64,000 bases of DNA from Candidatus Brevundimonas phytovorans (GCA_029203145.1 CP119309.1:436501-500500); one strand, 5' to 3'. Shown: positions 23,913 through 32,960, numbered from the stretch's first letter. The notes: generated by a model from the letters alone, not told the origin. A program made the numbers and translations.

Positions 23913-24560
23913 TCAATGATGTTGCTGGGCGCGGGCGAGCAGGGCGCGGGCCTCGGCCTTGCGTCCTCGGTCGGCGGCGGCGCGGCCGGGGCGGGCGGGC
24001 GCGTCGACGGCCTTTTGCAGATAGGCCTGGGCGCCGGCCCAGTCGTGTTCGCGCACCAGCAGGTCGCCCATGAAGAAGTTGGCGTCGACATCGTTGGGGG
24101 CCATGGCCAGGCCGCGTTGCAGATAGGTGCGGGCGCGCTCGCGATTACCGAAGCCGATGGGGGCGCCCGGGACCTGGGCGTAGAGCGAGCCGAGCGAGAC
24201 ATAGACGGCGCCGTTGAGGGCGCGCGGGTTGATCCGCTCAGCCTGTTCCAGCTCGGTGCGGGCCTCGCGCACCAGGCCGAGCGCGCCGAGGCCGCCTTTC
24301 AGGCCCGCCTCGGAGGCCGTGATGATGGCGTCCCAGATCAGGGGCTCGGCGCGGTTGGGGCACTGGGCGACGACGGCGCCGGCCTGGGTGTTGAGGCGCG
24401 CCATCTCGGCGGCGCGACCGCTCTGGGCGACCTCGAAATTCACATGGTCCCAGGACTGCTGAAGGCCACGCACGCGGTCGTCGCAGGCGTCGGCGCGGGC
24501 GATGGAGGCCGTCGTCAGCGGGACGGCGATCAGGGCGAGAGCGAACAAGGCGTGTTTCAT
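23913..24560 (-). CDS. Periplasmic TPR-repeat protein
   Basis: This is a 215-residue exported protein with signal peptide MKHALFALALIAVPLTTASI. The mature part is helical with TPR-like units (AVYVSLGSLYAQVPGAPIGF, RTYLQRGLAMAPNDVDANFF, MGDLLVREHDWAGAQAYLQ). Two cysteines near the N-terminus could form a disulfide. TPR domains mediate protein binding and no partner is evident. Its stop lies 12 bases ahead of the ICMT gene start, suggesting one transcript. Confidence 0.75.
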   Translation of the reverse strand: MKHALFALALIAVPLTTASIARADACDDRVRGLQQSWDHVNFEVAQSGRAAEMARLNTQAGAVVAQCPNRAEPLIWDAIITASEAGLKGGLGALGLVREARTELEQAERINPRALNGAVYVSLGSLYAQVPGAPIGFGNRERARTYLQRGLAMAPNDVDANFFMGDLLVREHDWAGAQAYLQKAVDAPARPGRAAADRGRKAEARALLARAQQHH

Positions 24561-24585
24561 GGGGGTCTCCTCTCCTTTTGGGGGG

Positions 24586-25338
24586 TCAGTCTGCGAACAG
24601 GGCGCGGGCCTTGAGGTCGTTGGCCTTGAGGGCGCCGTCGATCAGGCCGGGCGCCAGGCCGTTCAGCCGGACGAACAGGCTTTCGGGGAAGCCGAGATAG
24701 ACGTCGCGGCGGTCGGCCCGGACGGCGGCGACGATGCGTTCGGCGATGGGATCGGGATCATCGAGCGCCATGCCTGTGAGGCGCGCATATTCCGCCACCC
24801 TGGCGGAGTTGAAGGGCGTCGCCACGGCGCGCGGCGCGACATAGGTGACGCTGACGCCTGTGCCGACCAGTTCGCGGCGCAGCGATTGACTGAGCGCCCG
24901 CATCCCGGCCTTGGCGCTGGAATAGGTGGCGAAGTGGGCGAAGTTGATGGAGCCGAAGATGGAGCCGACGTTGGCGATCTGACCGCAGCCGCGCGCCTTC
25001 ATGCCGGGCAGGACGGCCTGGGCGAGCCGGGCGGGCGCCACCAGGTTGACCATATAGGTGGCCAGCAGATGCGCGGGCGACTGTTGTTCCAGCGGCCCGA
25101 AATGCTGGACCCCGGCGATATTGATCAGGATGTCCCAGGGGCGTTGGGCGACGGCGCAGGCGAGGGTCTCCAGGCCCTCGGCGGTCGACAGGTCGCCGAC
25201 CAGGGTTTCACGATCCGCCACAGGGGCGCGGGCGACGATGACGACGCGCCCGCCTTCGCGGAGAATATGATCCGTCACGCGGCGGCCCAGCGCGCCCGAG
25301 CCGCCGGTGACGAGGATGTCGCGATCCCTAAACTGCAT
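24586..25338 (-). CDS. Short-chain dehydrogenase/reductase, last gene of thermostable-hemolysin operon
   Basis: This 250-residue SDR would reduce or oxidise a carbonyl using NAD(P)H. It has the Rossmann motif TGGSGALG at residues 11-18, NIAG near 93, a serine in NVGSIFGS, and the catalytic YSSAKAGM. The start overlaps the preceding TenA-like gene by 11 bases, so it is tightly coupled. In this operon it may act on a product of the upstream ligase and oxidase. That is inference from linkage. Confidence 0.9.
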   Translation of the reverse strand: MQFRDRDILVTGGSGALGRRVTDHILREGGRVVIVARAPVADRETLVGDLSTAEGLETLACAVAQRPWDILINIAGVQHFGPLEQQSPAHLLATYMVNLVAPARLAQAVLPGMKARGCGQIANVGSIFGSINFAHFATYSSAKAGMRALSQSLRRELVGTGVSVTYVAPRAVATPFNSARVAEYARLTGMALDDPDPIAERIVAAVRADRRDVYLGFPESLFVRLNGLAPGLIDGALKANDLKARALFAD

Positions 25339-26026
25339 CGGCCGCCTCCCGATCCGCGACAGGGGCGGCCTCGGGGCCGGCGTGAGGGATGGAGGCGAAG
25401 ACGCCGCCGAACAGGCCGAACATCACCCGGGCCATGTGGAGGATGGCGGCGCGGTCGGCGCCGTCCGACACCCCGTCCAGAAGCCGCTTCAGAAAGAGGA
25501 TGTGGTCCTGATCCAGCGCCCCGTGAGAGACGAGATAGGTGAAGGCGGCGGGCGGCAGGCCCAGGCTTTGCTGCACGGCCTCGGCGCCGACGCTGGCCAG
25601 CTGGATGCTGGTGCCCTCCAGGACATAGACCATGCCGAAGAAGGCCATGGGATTGCCCCGGTGAATGGCGTCATAGGCGTAGGCGACCATCAGCTCGGTC
25701 GCGATATTGGGCCCCTGGCGCACGGTCTGGGCCGGGTCGCCGCCGGCGGCGCGGATGTCGTTGAGGATCCACTGTTCGTGACCGGTCTCCTCGGCGATGT
25801 AGTCGTCCAGCGCGGCCTTGAAGACGGCGTGGTCGTCGTCGAGCCGGGCGCGCGCCGCCTGCATCAGGGGCGCCGTGTGGCGGACGTGGTGATAGGCCTG
25901 CTCCAGATAGGCGACATAGGCGTCGCGGCTGATGCGGCCCGACAGACCGTCGCGGATCTGGGGAATGGCGGCGAAGGCCGCGCGCTCGGCGGCGGTGGAG
26001 GCGACCAGGTCGTCGAAAAAGGACAT
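25328..26026 (-). CDS. Heme-oxygenase-fold (TenA/UndA-like) protein, possible diiron oxidase
   Basis: This 232-residue all-helical protein shows the TenA/PqqC-like superfamily pattern. Candidate metal ligands are E80 and H83 (AEETGHEQW), E137 (YVLEGTSIQLA), D172 and H175 (HGALDQDHILF), together with H46/H47/H50. Such a set is seen in heme-oxygenase-like diiron oxidases, for example UndA (fatty acid to terminal alkene). It lacks obvious thiaminase signature cysteines. It lies between an adenylating enzyme and an SDR, overlapping the SDR gene by 11 bases, so an oxidative step on an activated acyl group is a reasonable but untested idea. Confidence 0.72.
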   Translation of the reverse strand: MSFFDDLVASTAAERAAFAAIPQIRDGLSGRISRDAYVAYLEQAYHHVRHTAPLMQAARARLDDDHAVFKAALDDYIAEETGHEQWILNDIRAAGGDPAQTVRQGPNIATELMVAYAYDAIHRGNPMAFFGMVYVLEGTSIQLASVGAEAVQQSLGLPPAAFTYLVSHGALDQDHILFLKRLLDGVSDGADRAAILHMARVMFGLFGGVFASIPHAGPEAAPVADREAADAV

Positions 26027-26034
26027 GCGGACTC

Positions 26035-27453
26035 TCAGGCGGCGGGGGAGGGAGCGTAGGCGCGACGCAGGGCGTCTCGCCGTGGACGACCGTTGGCGGT
26101 GATCTGGCCGGCGGCGGGATCGAAGGGCGGGACCAGCCGCCAGTCACCCAGACGGGCGTAGTCCGGCAGACGCTGGTTGGCGCGGGCGACGGCGGCGTCG
26201 ACCTGGACGGGGTCGGCGCCGGGCAGGGGCACGATCAGGGCGGACAGCGCGGCCTGGGCCTCGCCCAACACCATGGCCTGAAGGATCTGCGGCTCGGCCA
26301 GCAGCTCGCTCTCGACCCACTCCGGCGCGATGTTGCGGCCGAAGGCGGTGATCAGGGTATTGGCCTTGCGGCCCTCGATCCGCAGCCGTCCGTCGGCGTC
26401 GAAGGCGCCGATGTCGCCGGTGCGAAGCACCTGGGGCGCAGGGGCCCCGCCGACATAGCCGAGGAAGGGACGGGGAGAGACGAGGATCTCGCCGTCCTGC
26501 GCCAGGGCCAGCTTCAGATGCGGCAGGGGCCGGCCGACCGTTCCGGGGCAGGCGTCGTCCGGCCGGTTGAGGGCGACCACCGATGCGCATTCGCTGAGGC
26601 CGTAGCCCTCCACGACGGGCAGGCCGGCGGAGGCGGCGGCGGATAGCAGGGCGGGCGACACGCGCGCGCCGCCGACGGCGATCATCTCCAGCCGATGATC
26701 CAGCCTCAGCGCGCCCTGGGCTGCGATCAGGCCGCGCAGAAGTTCGGGCACCAGGATCAGGGTGGTGGCGCGGGTCCGGGCGACCGCGGTCAGCAGCCGG
26801 GCGAAGTCGGGCCGGAAGGCCTCGCCCATGCCGACCTCGACCAGGCTGGCGGCATGATAGCGCCCGCCCGCCAGCAGGGAGGCGTAGAGGCCGGCGACGT
26901 TCTCCAGCAGGACGGCGAGGGGCAGGACCGGCATGTGCAGGCCGGCGCGATCCTGACCCAGAACGGCGACTAGGGAGGCGGCGACCGCCTCCATCTGCGC
27001 CTGGGACAGGCAGACCCCCTTGGGCGCGCCGGTCGAACCCGAGGTGTAGGTGATCTTGGCCGTGCCGGGATGCAGGGGGCGGGCGGGAAGGCCCGTCGGC
27101 GTCAGACGAAGGCGGGCGTCGGCGACGACGAGATCGTCGGGCCCGCCGGGCGCGATCAGCAGACCGGCGCCGGCGTCGGCCAGGGCATGGTCGCGCTGGG
27201 CCGGGGTGAAGAAGGGCGGGATGGGCACGCTGGGCCGTCCTGCGAGAATCAGGGCCAGGTCGGCGACGACCCAGGCCGGGCCGTTGTCGAGCAGGACGCC
27301 GACCGGCGTGTCGGCGTCGGCGAGTTGCGCGGCCAGGCGACCGGCCTCGGCGAGCAGGGCGGCGGCGGACAGGGCGACGTCGCCTCCGCTCAGAACAATC
27401 TCGTCCGGCGCGCGCTCGACGCGGCGCCGCAGGGCGTCCAGAACGGCGCTCAT
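26035..27453 (-). CDS. AMP-binding acyl-activating enzyme (ANL superfamily)
   Basis: This 472-residue adenylate-forming enzyme would activate a carboxylic acid with ATP. The phosphate-binding loop TYTSGSTGAPKG is at residues 135-146. The A5-like motif is GYGLSECASVV, the hinge region LRTGDIGAFDADGRLRIEGR, and the lysine-bearing end is degenerate. It is about 50-80 residues shorter than standard long-chain acyl-CoA ligases. Its ATG overlaps the hemolysin-family gene's stop by 4 bases, which marks an operon. Substrate is unknown. Confidence 0.88.
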   Translation of the reverse strand: MSAVLDALRRRVERAPDEIVLSGGDVALSAAALLAEAGRLAAQLADADTPVGVLLDNGPAWVVADLALILAGRPSVPIPPFFTPAQRDHALADAGAGLLIAPGGPDDLVVADARLRLTPTGLPARPLHPGTAKITYTSGSTGAPKGVCLSQAQMEAVAASLVAVLGQDRAGLHMPVLPLAVLLENVAGLYASLLAGGRYHAASLVEVGMGEAFRPDFARLLTAVARTRATTLILVPELLRGLIAAQGALRLDHRLEMIAVGGARVSPALLSAAASAGLPVVEGYGLSECASVVALNRPDDACPGTVGRPLPHLKLALAQDGEILVSPRPFLGYVGGAPAPQVLRTGDIGAFDADGRLRIEGRKANTLITAFGRNIAPEWVESELLAEPQILQAMVLGEAQAALSALIVPLPGADPVQVDAAVARANQRLPDYARLGDWRLVPPFDPAAGQITANGRPRRDALRRAYAPSPAA

Positions 27454-28136
27454 GAGCGGTCCTCGTAGTGCAGGCGGGTGCGGACCGCGCGACCGACAGG
27501 GGCCTGCTCGGCGAAGTCGTGCAGCGGCGCAGTCGCGGCCTTGATCGATCCGGCCAGCACGATCGGGTCGGTCTGATAATAGGCCCCCCAGCTGCCGCCG
27601 CCGTCGGCGAGGCGGTCGGGATCGGCCCGCGCGATCTGAAGCGTGCCGAGCCCGGCCTTGTGGAAGATGCGGCGCAACTCGCTGGTCGCCACGGCGACGG
27701 CGAAGGTCCGCCCTTCATGCTGGAGGTGGCGCGCCAGGGCGGCGAACAGGAAGACGGTCGCGCCCTGTCCGCTGGAGGCCAGGCTGCCGATCTCGACCAC
27801 CTCGGCGCGCGGAACGGCGGCGCCGATGGCCTGGCCGAGGACGGTCTCCACCGGCGCCTCGAGATAGTGTTCGAGAAAGAGGGAGTCTTCGGCAGCGCAG
27901 CGGAAACCGACCGCTGCATAGAGGGCGCCCGTCTCGTCCTGCACGCTCATCAAGGTGGGATAGTGGGTGAGAATGCGGCTGCCGTAGGCCTCGGCATAGG
28001 CCGCCTCGATGAAGCGCTCGACCCGCCGCCGCTCGTCGCGGGAGGGATCGTCGAAGCGGGTGATGCGGGCCGACAGGGTGCGACGAGGACGGCCCGGAGG
28101 CGCGGCGTTGTCTGACGAAAGGCGGACAGGGAACAT
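27450..28136 (-). CDS. Thermostable hemolysin family protein (T_hemolysin)
   Basis: This 228-residue protein matches the family named after Vibrio delta-VPH thermostable hemolysin. Typical features are RFIEAAYAEAYGSRILTHYP, LMSVQDETGALYAAVGFRCA, and LFLEHYLEAPVE with EIGSLAS, then a late SWGAYYQTDP. The fold resembles acyl/acetyltransferases, and linkage to an acyl-activating enzyme suggests an acyltransferase job rather than cell lysis. There is no signal peptide, which also argues against a secreted toxin. It heads the four-gene operon, and a sigma-factor gene diverges 110 bases away. The ATG at 28136 is the only good one. Confidence 0.83.
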   Translation of the reverse strand: MFPVRLSSDNAAPPGRPRRTLSARITRFDDPSRDERRRVERFIEAAYAEAYGSRILTHYPTLMSVQDETGALYAAVGFRCAAEDSLFLEHYLEAPVETVLGQAIGAAVPRAEVVEIGSLASSGQGATVFLFAALARHLQHEGRTFAVAVATSELRRIFHKAGLGTLQIARADPDRLADGGGSWGAYYQTDPIVLAGSIKAATAPLHDFAEQAPVGRAVRTRLHYEDRS

Positions 28137-28246
28137 ACGGGCCTCGGACCAGGGGTCTGTGGGCCTGAGACGACGCCGCGCGACGCCGCCCTCAAATAAT
28201 TTTCGCGCCGGTTGCCCGAAGCGACGCAGCAACCCACGATGGCGCG

Positions 28247-28807
28247 GTGAATTCTCCGCATGGCCCCTTGCCGGACGCTGCCCCCGCCGTCGCTCGACAG
28301 GCGTTGGCGGACGCCTGGCTGGAGGTCCGGCCGGCCCTGGTGCGGTTCCTGACGGCGCGGACGGGGTCATCGGCGGCGGCGGAGGACCTGGCGCAGGATG
28401 TCTGGCTGCGGCTTCAGACCCTGACGGAGGCGGCGGCGGCCGAGGTGCGCCATCCGCAGGCCTTCCTCTATCGCATGGCGGCCAATCTGGCGCTGGACGC
28501 CTCCAAGGCCCAGAGGCGGGCCGGGGCGCGGGACCTGGAATGGCGACGCGCCCGCGCCGCCGACGCGGCTGAGGCCGAGGACGCGCCGTCGGCGGAGGAC
28601 GCGGTCTGGGCGCGCTTGAAGCTGGAAAAGGTCATGGCGGCGATCGAACGGATGCCGCCCAAGGCCGCCCAGGCCTTTCGCCTGCACAAGCTCGGCGGGC
28701 TGAGCCAGGCCGAGGTCGCCGCGCGCATGGGGGTGTCGCTGAGCGCGGTCGAAAAATATGTCTCGGCCTCGCTGAAGGAGTTGCTGCTGCGGGTGGGGTG
28801 GCCATGA
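28247..28807 (+). CDS. FecI-type ECF RNA polymerase sigma factor
   Basis: This 186-residue extracytoplasmic-function sigma factor has region 2 with AEDLAQDVWLRLQTL and AFLYRMAANLALD. Region 4 is a helix-turn-helix, AEVAARMGVSLSAVEKYV. The FecI subgroup is indicated by the following FecR and STN-type TonB receptor genes. It would direct transcription of the receptor, and perhaps of the divergent operon, in response to an external ligand. A GTG at 28247 is the only reasonable upstream start before region 2. Confidence 0.93.
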   Translation: MNSPHGPLPDAAPAVARQALADAWLEVRPALVRFLTARTGSSAAAEDLAQDVWLRLQTLTEAAAAEVRHPQAFLYRMAANLALDASKAQRRAGARDLEWRRARAADAAEAEDAPSAEDAVWARLKLEKVMAAIERMPPKAAQAFRLHKLGGLSQAEVAARMGVSLSAVEKYVSASLKELLLRVGWP

Positions 28808-28892
28808 CGACGCGATTTCGCCGTTTTTCATTGAGGGTGCGCGGCCGCCGCGTCGTCTCTCCCTCGAAGCCCGTTCGGGCCCGGACCGGATC

Positions 28893-29864
28893 ATGACCGA
28901 GCACACAGTCGTCAGGGATGAGGAGATCGCCGCCCAGGCCGCCGCCTGGGTCGTGCGACTGCGCGCCGACGACGTTGCGGTCGAGGATCTGGCGGCGGCG
29001 ACGGCCTGGATGGAGGGAGACCCGGCGCGGCGCAGGGCCTTTGACGAAGCCGAGGGCCTGTGGGCCGCGACCGACGGGCTGACGGAAGCCGTGGCGCCCG
29101 TGGTCGACCTGGCGGCGCATCGCGCCCGTCGCCGGGGTGTCGGGCGCCGCTGGCTGATCGCGGCGCCGGCGATGGCGGCGGCGGCGGCGGCGGCGGCGGT
29201 CATACTGGTTCCCCTGCTGCAGTCGGCGCCGGAGACGGTCTATCGCACCGCCCCGGGCGAGGTTCGCACGGTGTCGCTGGATGACGGGTCGCGGTTGCAG
29301 ATCAACGGCGGCTCGACCCTGTCGGTGAGGATGGAGCGCGGACGTCGGCGTGTGCACATGGATCAGGCCGAGGTTCTGTTCGACGTGGCCCACGACGCGC
29401 GACGGCCCTTCCTGATCGACGTGGGCGAGAGCCAGGTCCGCGTTGTCGGCACGGCCTTCAACATCCGCCGCTCGGCCCAGGACACCGATGTTTCGGTGCT
29501 GCGCGGCGTGGTCGAGGTTTCCGATCTGGCCCAGCCGGCGCGCAAGGTCCGTCTGACGGTCGGTCAGGCGGTGCGGCGCAACGACGCCGAGGCGCGGATG
29601 GCCGTGGGGCGCGCCGATGTCGGCGCGGCGGCGGGCTGGACCCAGGGGCGTCGCGCCTATGACGACCGGCCCCTGTCCGAGGTCGCCGCCGACCTCAGCC
29701 GGGCCTTCCCGACCCCGGTGTCGGTGGCGCCCGATGCCGCGAATATCCGTTTTTCGGGCGTGATCCTGCTGGATGACGAGGATGCGGTGATCGCGCGGCT
29801 GGAACGCTTCCTGCCCGTCAAGGCCACTCGCGGCCCGCAGGGGGTTCGTCTAGAAAGGCGCTGA
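28893..29864 (+). CDS. FecR family anti-sigma regulator
   Basis: FecR spans the inner membrane and relays the receptor signal to the sigma factor. The 323-residue protein has an N-terminal cytoplasmic DUF4880 domain (AATAWMEGDPARRRAFDEA). A membrane helix lies near residues 88-108, then the FecR domain (YRTAPGEVRTVSLDDGSR, then RVVGTAFNIRR) and a C-terminal DUF4974-like secretin domain (LSEVAADLSRAFPTPVSV). It lies between the sigma factor and the receptor, as in fecIRA. Confidence 0.93.
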   Translation: MTEHTVVRDEEIAAQAAAWVVRLRADDVAVEDLAAATAWMEGDPARRRAFDEAEGLWAATDGLTEAVAPVVDLAAHRARRRGVGRRWLIAAPAMAAAAAAAAVILVPLLQSAPETVYRTAPGEVRTVSLDDGSRLQINGGSTLSVRMERGRRRVHMDQAEVLFDVAHDARRPFLIDVGESQVRVVGTAFNIRRSAQDTDVSVLRGVVEVSDLAQPARKVRLTVGQAVRRNDAEARMAVGRADVGAAAGWTQGRRAYDDRPLSEVAADLSRAFPTPVSVAPDAANIRFSGVILLDDEDAVIARLERFLPVKATRGPQGVRLERR

Positions 29865-29884
29865 ACCTTTGCGGACGTCGCCTC

Positions 29885-32254
29885 TTGATACGAGCCTGCC
29901 TCAGCGCCCTGATCGTCGCCTGCGGACTGGCGACGCCGACCGTCGGTTCGGCGCAGGACCGGTCATGGGTCGACGTCTCGGTCCCGCCCCAGCCCTTGCG
30001 ATCCGCCCTGCTCGACTTCGGGCTGCAGGCCGGCGTGACCATCGACGTCGCCGGCAGCGAGCGATGCGGCCCCAGCCGCGGAGTGCGGGGCCGTCTGTCG
30101 GTTGATGCGGCGCTTGAGCGACTGACGCTGGGCGCCCGGTGCGCGGCGCGGCGCGTCAGTCCCGGCGCCTATCGGATTGTTCGCCTGGCGCCGCCGGCTG
30201 CGCCCGCCCGCACCGCGCCCGCGCCGCCGCCCGCCGATGTGACGACGCTGGGCGAGGTGGTGGTGACGGCCTCGCGGGCGGACAATCTGTTGCTGTCGCG
30301 CGCGCCCTACGGCTTGTCGTCGCTGGACGGGCTGACGCTGGAACAGGCCGGCGTGTCCGACCTGGCGGGGGTGGCGGCGCGCGTGGCGGGGCTGACCGTC
30401 ACCAATCTGGGGCCGGGGCGGGACAAGCTGTTCATTCGCGGCATGGCCGACGGCCCGGTCGCAGGTCAGGCCCAGGCCCTGGTCGGCCTCTATCTGGATG
30501 ATGTCCGCCTGACCTATGACGCGCCCGATCCGGCCCTGCGTCTGGCCGATATCGAACGGATCGAGGTGCTGCGGGGGCCGCAAGGGGCGCTCTATGGCGC
30601 CGGCTCCATGGGCGGCGTGGTGCAGGTGGTCAGCCGCGGGCCTGACCTGGCGGGGTTCTATGGCCGGGCGACCGCGGAGGCGGCCCTGACCGCGGGCGGC
30701 GCGCCCGGCGACGCCGTGGAGATGATGATCAACGCTCCCATTATCCGGGATCGGCTGGCCCTGCGCCTGGTCGGCTATGACGAGATGGTCGGCGGCTATG
30801 TCGACGATCCGGCGCTGGGGATCGACGACGGCGGCGACATGCGCCGCCAGGGACTGAGGGCCTCGACCCTGTGGCGCGCCCATCCGGCCTGGACCCTGCG
30901 AGCGGGTTTCCTGGCCCAGACCATCACAGTCGACGACAGCCAGTACGCCACCCTGGGGCCCGACAGGCCCTATGCGCGCCGACGTGGTCTGGAGGAGCCC
31001 AGCCGCAATGATTTCGACGCCGTCTGGGCCAGCATCGACGGCGACCTGGGCTGGGCGCGGCTGCGGGCCGCCTCAAGCCTGCAGGCTCACAGTCTGGACG
31101 CGCGATACGACGCCACCCCGTCGGCGGCCCTGTTCGGTCTGGCCGGGACGGCGGCGCTGGATCAGACCGACGACCTGTCCGCCGCGGTGCACGAGATCCG
31201 CCTGAACGGCGCCTGGGGGACGCGTCTCAGCTGGAGCGCGGGCCTGTTCTTTTCGGAATACACCCACGACCGGATCGTGGCGGTCTCGAACGGTCAGGGC
31301 GGCGAGGCGGTGGTGCGCCTGCATCGGCGGGATCATGTGGACGAGGCCGCCCTGTTCAGCGACGCCGCCTATGATCTGGGCGGCGGCTGGAAGATGACGG
31401 CGGGCGCGCGGCTGTTCCGCCTGGGCGTGGAGCATCGCAGCCAGACGAGCGAGGCGACCGGATCGTTCGAAGGCGAAGACCATCTGGTCGGCGTCGCGCC
31501 TCGGCTGGTGCTGGAATATGATCGGGGCCCCTGGGTCTTTTACGCGCTGGCGAGCGAGGGCTATCGCGGGCCGGGCTTCAACGCCGGCGCCCTGGGGCCG
31601 AGCGGAGAGCAGCCCTTTCGCGCCCTGCGTTCCGATGAAATCGTCGCCGGGGAGATGGGCGCGCGGTTCAGCCTTCTGCAAGGGCGGGTGCGAGGCCGCG
31701 CCGCCGTCTTCGTGGCCGACTGGCGCGACATCCAGTCTGACCGTTTCGACGCGCGCGGACTGCCCTTCACCGCCAATCTGGGCGACGGTCGCAACCGAGG
31801 CGTCGAGGGCGAGCTGGAATGGCGCGCCGGCCCGTGGACGCTGGACGGCCATGCCGTCATCAACGACCCGGAACTGACGCGGCCCGATCCGGGCTTCGCC
31901 CTGGGGCCTGACAGCCGTCTGCCTGCGGTCGCCGACTTCAGCGTCCAGGGCGGGGTGGTTCATGAAGCGCGACTGGCGCAGACCACGGTGCGGACGGAAC
32001 TGCGTCTGGGTTATGTCGGCCCGACCGATATCGCCCTGTCTCCGACCTCGACAGGGGCGTCAGCCGGCTATCTGAGCAGCCAGATCGGGGTCAGCGCCGA
32101 CATTGGCCGCTGGGGCGTCAGAGCCTCCGTGGACAATCTGTTCAACCGCAGCGACGACACCTTCAGCTTCGGCAATCCCTATTATCGCGCGGACGGCGTG
32201 CGCACGCCCCTGCGGCCTGTCACCGGACGTCTGGCCCTGACCGCCCGGTTCTGA
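29885..32254 (+). CDS. TonB-dependent transducer with N-terminal STN signalling domain
   Basis: This 789-residue outer-membrane receptor would import a ligand and signal through FecR. After the signal peptide comes an STN domain (VPPQPLRSALLDFGLQAGVT, about residues 33-105). The plug starts at GEVVVTASRA, with IERIEVLRGPQGALYGAGSM, and the C-terminal beta-barrel ends LALTARF with a terminal Phe. The start is TTG at 29885, giving signal peptide MIRACLSALIVACGLATPTV. The ligand is unknown. Proximity to the thermostable-hemolysin operon makes its product a candidate. Confidence 0.92.
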   Translation: MIRACLSALIVACGLATPTVGSAQDRSWVDVSVPPQPLRSALLDFGLQAGVTIDVAGSERCGPSRGVRGRLSVDAALERLTLGARCAARRVSPGAYRIVRLAPPAAPARTAPAPPPADVTTLGEVVVTASRADNLLLSRAPYGLSSLDGLTLEQAGVSDLAGVAARVAGLTVTNLGPGRDKLFIRGMADGPVAGQAQALVGLYLDDVRLTYDAPDPALRLADIERIEVLRGPQGALYGAGSMGGVVQVVSRGPDLAGFYGRATAEAALTAGGAPGDAVEMMINAPIIRDRLALRLVGYDEMVGGYVDDPALGIDDGGDMRRQGLRASTLWRAHPAWTLRAGFLAQTITVDDSQYATLGPDRPYARRRGLEEPSRNDFDAVWASIDGDLGWARLRAASSLQAHSLDARYDATPSAALFGLAGTAALDQTDDLSAAVHEIRLNGAWGTRLSWSAGLFFSEYTHDRIVAVSNGQGGEAVVRLHRRDHVDEAALFSDAAYDLGGGWKMTAGARLFRLGVEHRSQTSEATGSFEGEDHLVGVAPRLVLEYDRGPWVFYALASEGYRGPGFNAGALGPSGEQPFRALRSDEIVAGEMGARFSLLQGRVRGRAAVFVADWRDIQSDRFDARGLPFTANLGDGRNRGVEGELEWRAGPWTLDGHAVINDPELTRPDPGFALGPDSRLPAVADFSVQGGVVHEARLAQTTVRTELRLGYVGPTDIALSPTSTGASAGYLSSQIGVSADIGRWGVRASVDNLFNRSDDTFSFGNPYYRADGVRTPLRPVTGRLALTARF

Positions 32255-32324
32255 AAGCCGAGCAGCGCGGGCCGCGAGCAACGGCGAGGCGTCTTGACCG
32301 TTGATCCGTGCCAAGGAGGTTTTC

Positions 32325-32720
32325 ATGTCCTACTATCACAGCAGACGCACGCCCCGGTCGTTCGACGAGGCCGTGGCCCGGACGCGCGAGGCGCTGAAGG
32401 CCGAGCATTTCGGCGTCATCACCGAGATCGACATCGCCCAGACCTTCAAACAGAAACTGGATGTCGACTTTCGCCCCTACGTCATCCTGGGCGCCTGCAA
32501 CCCTGCGGCCGCCTACGACGCCCTGAAGACGGAAGACAAGGTCGGGGTCATGCTGCCGTGCAACGTCATCATCCAGGCCTCGCCCTCCGGGGAAGGATGC
32601 GAGATCGCAGCGGTCGATCCGGTCGCCTCCATGTCGGCGATCGACAACCCGGCGCTGACGGCCAGGGCCGAGGAGATCGGGGCCAGCCTGCGTCGAGCCA
32701 TCGACGCCGCCGTGACCTAG
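32325..32720 (+). CDS. DUF302 domain protein
   Basis: This 131-residue cytosolic protein matches DUF302: SFDEAVARTREALKAEHFGV, then ITEIDIAQTFKQKL, DFRPYVILGACNP and GVMLPCNVIIQ. A strong AAGGAGG ribosome site precedes this ATG, which decides the start over an upstream ATG at 32301. The family is linked with metal or redox stress but lacks a firm role. The truncated ChrA remnant on the other strand begins just beyond its end. Confidence 0.9.
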   Translation: MSYYHSRRTPRSFDEAVARTREALKAEHFGVITEIDIAQTFKQKLDVDFRPYVILGACNPAAAYDALKTEDKVGVMLPCNVIIQASPSGEGCEIAAVDPVASMSAIDNPALTARAEEIGASLRRAIDAAVT

Positions 32721-32724
32721 GAAG

Positions 32725-32905
32725 GCGCTGGTCATCCAGGCCGGCTTTGCGCCCGTCGAGAAGTAGAGGGCCAGACCCAGCATCAGAACGAAGCCGGGCA
32801 GCATGAAGCCGAGGCCGGCGAGGACGCCGCCGATCCGACCTTTCGCCCTCATGCCCAGATGGACGCAGAGCTCATGGGCTTCGGGGCCGGGCAGCTTGGC
32901 TGTGG
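32725..32905 (-). pseudogene. Remnant of a ChrA chromate transporter
   Basis: The minus strand reads KLPGPEAHELCVHLGMRAKG, then a GGVLAGLGFMLPGFVLML membrane stretch and ALYFSTG. This matches the conserved first PGPEA loop and second helix of ChrA chromate permeases. Only about 60 residues remain, without a start or the rest of the transporter, so it is a deletion remnant rather than a gene. It lies between DUF302 and cytochrome b561. Confidence 0.78.
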
Positions 32906-32960
32906 CGTCCCGCGCTTAAAGCTGACACCATCCGGCGACGTCATTTGAGGGAAGGCCTTC

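Noticed and set aside
27450..28136. Calling the thermostable-hemolysin family gene a secreted hemolysin toxin
   Set aside because: There is no signal peptide, and the gene is embedded in a biosynthetic-looking operon. The family name alone is not evidence of lysis.
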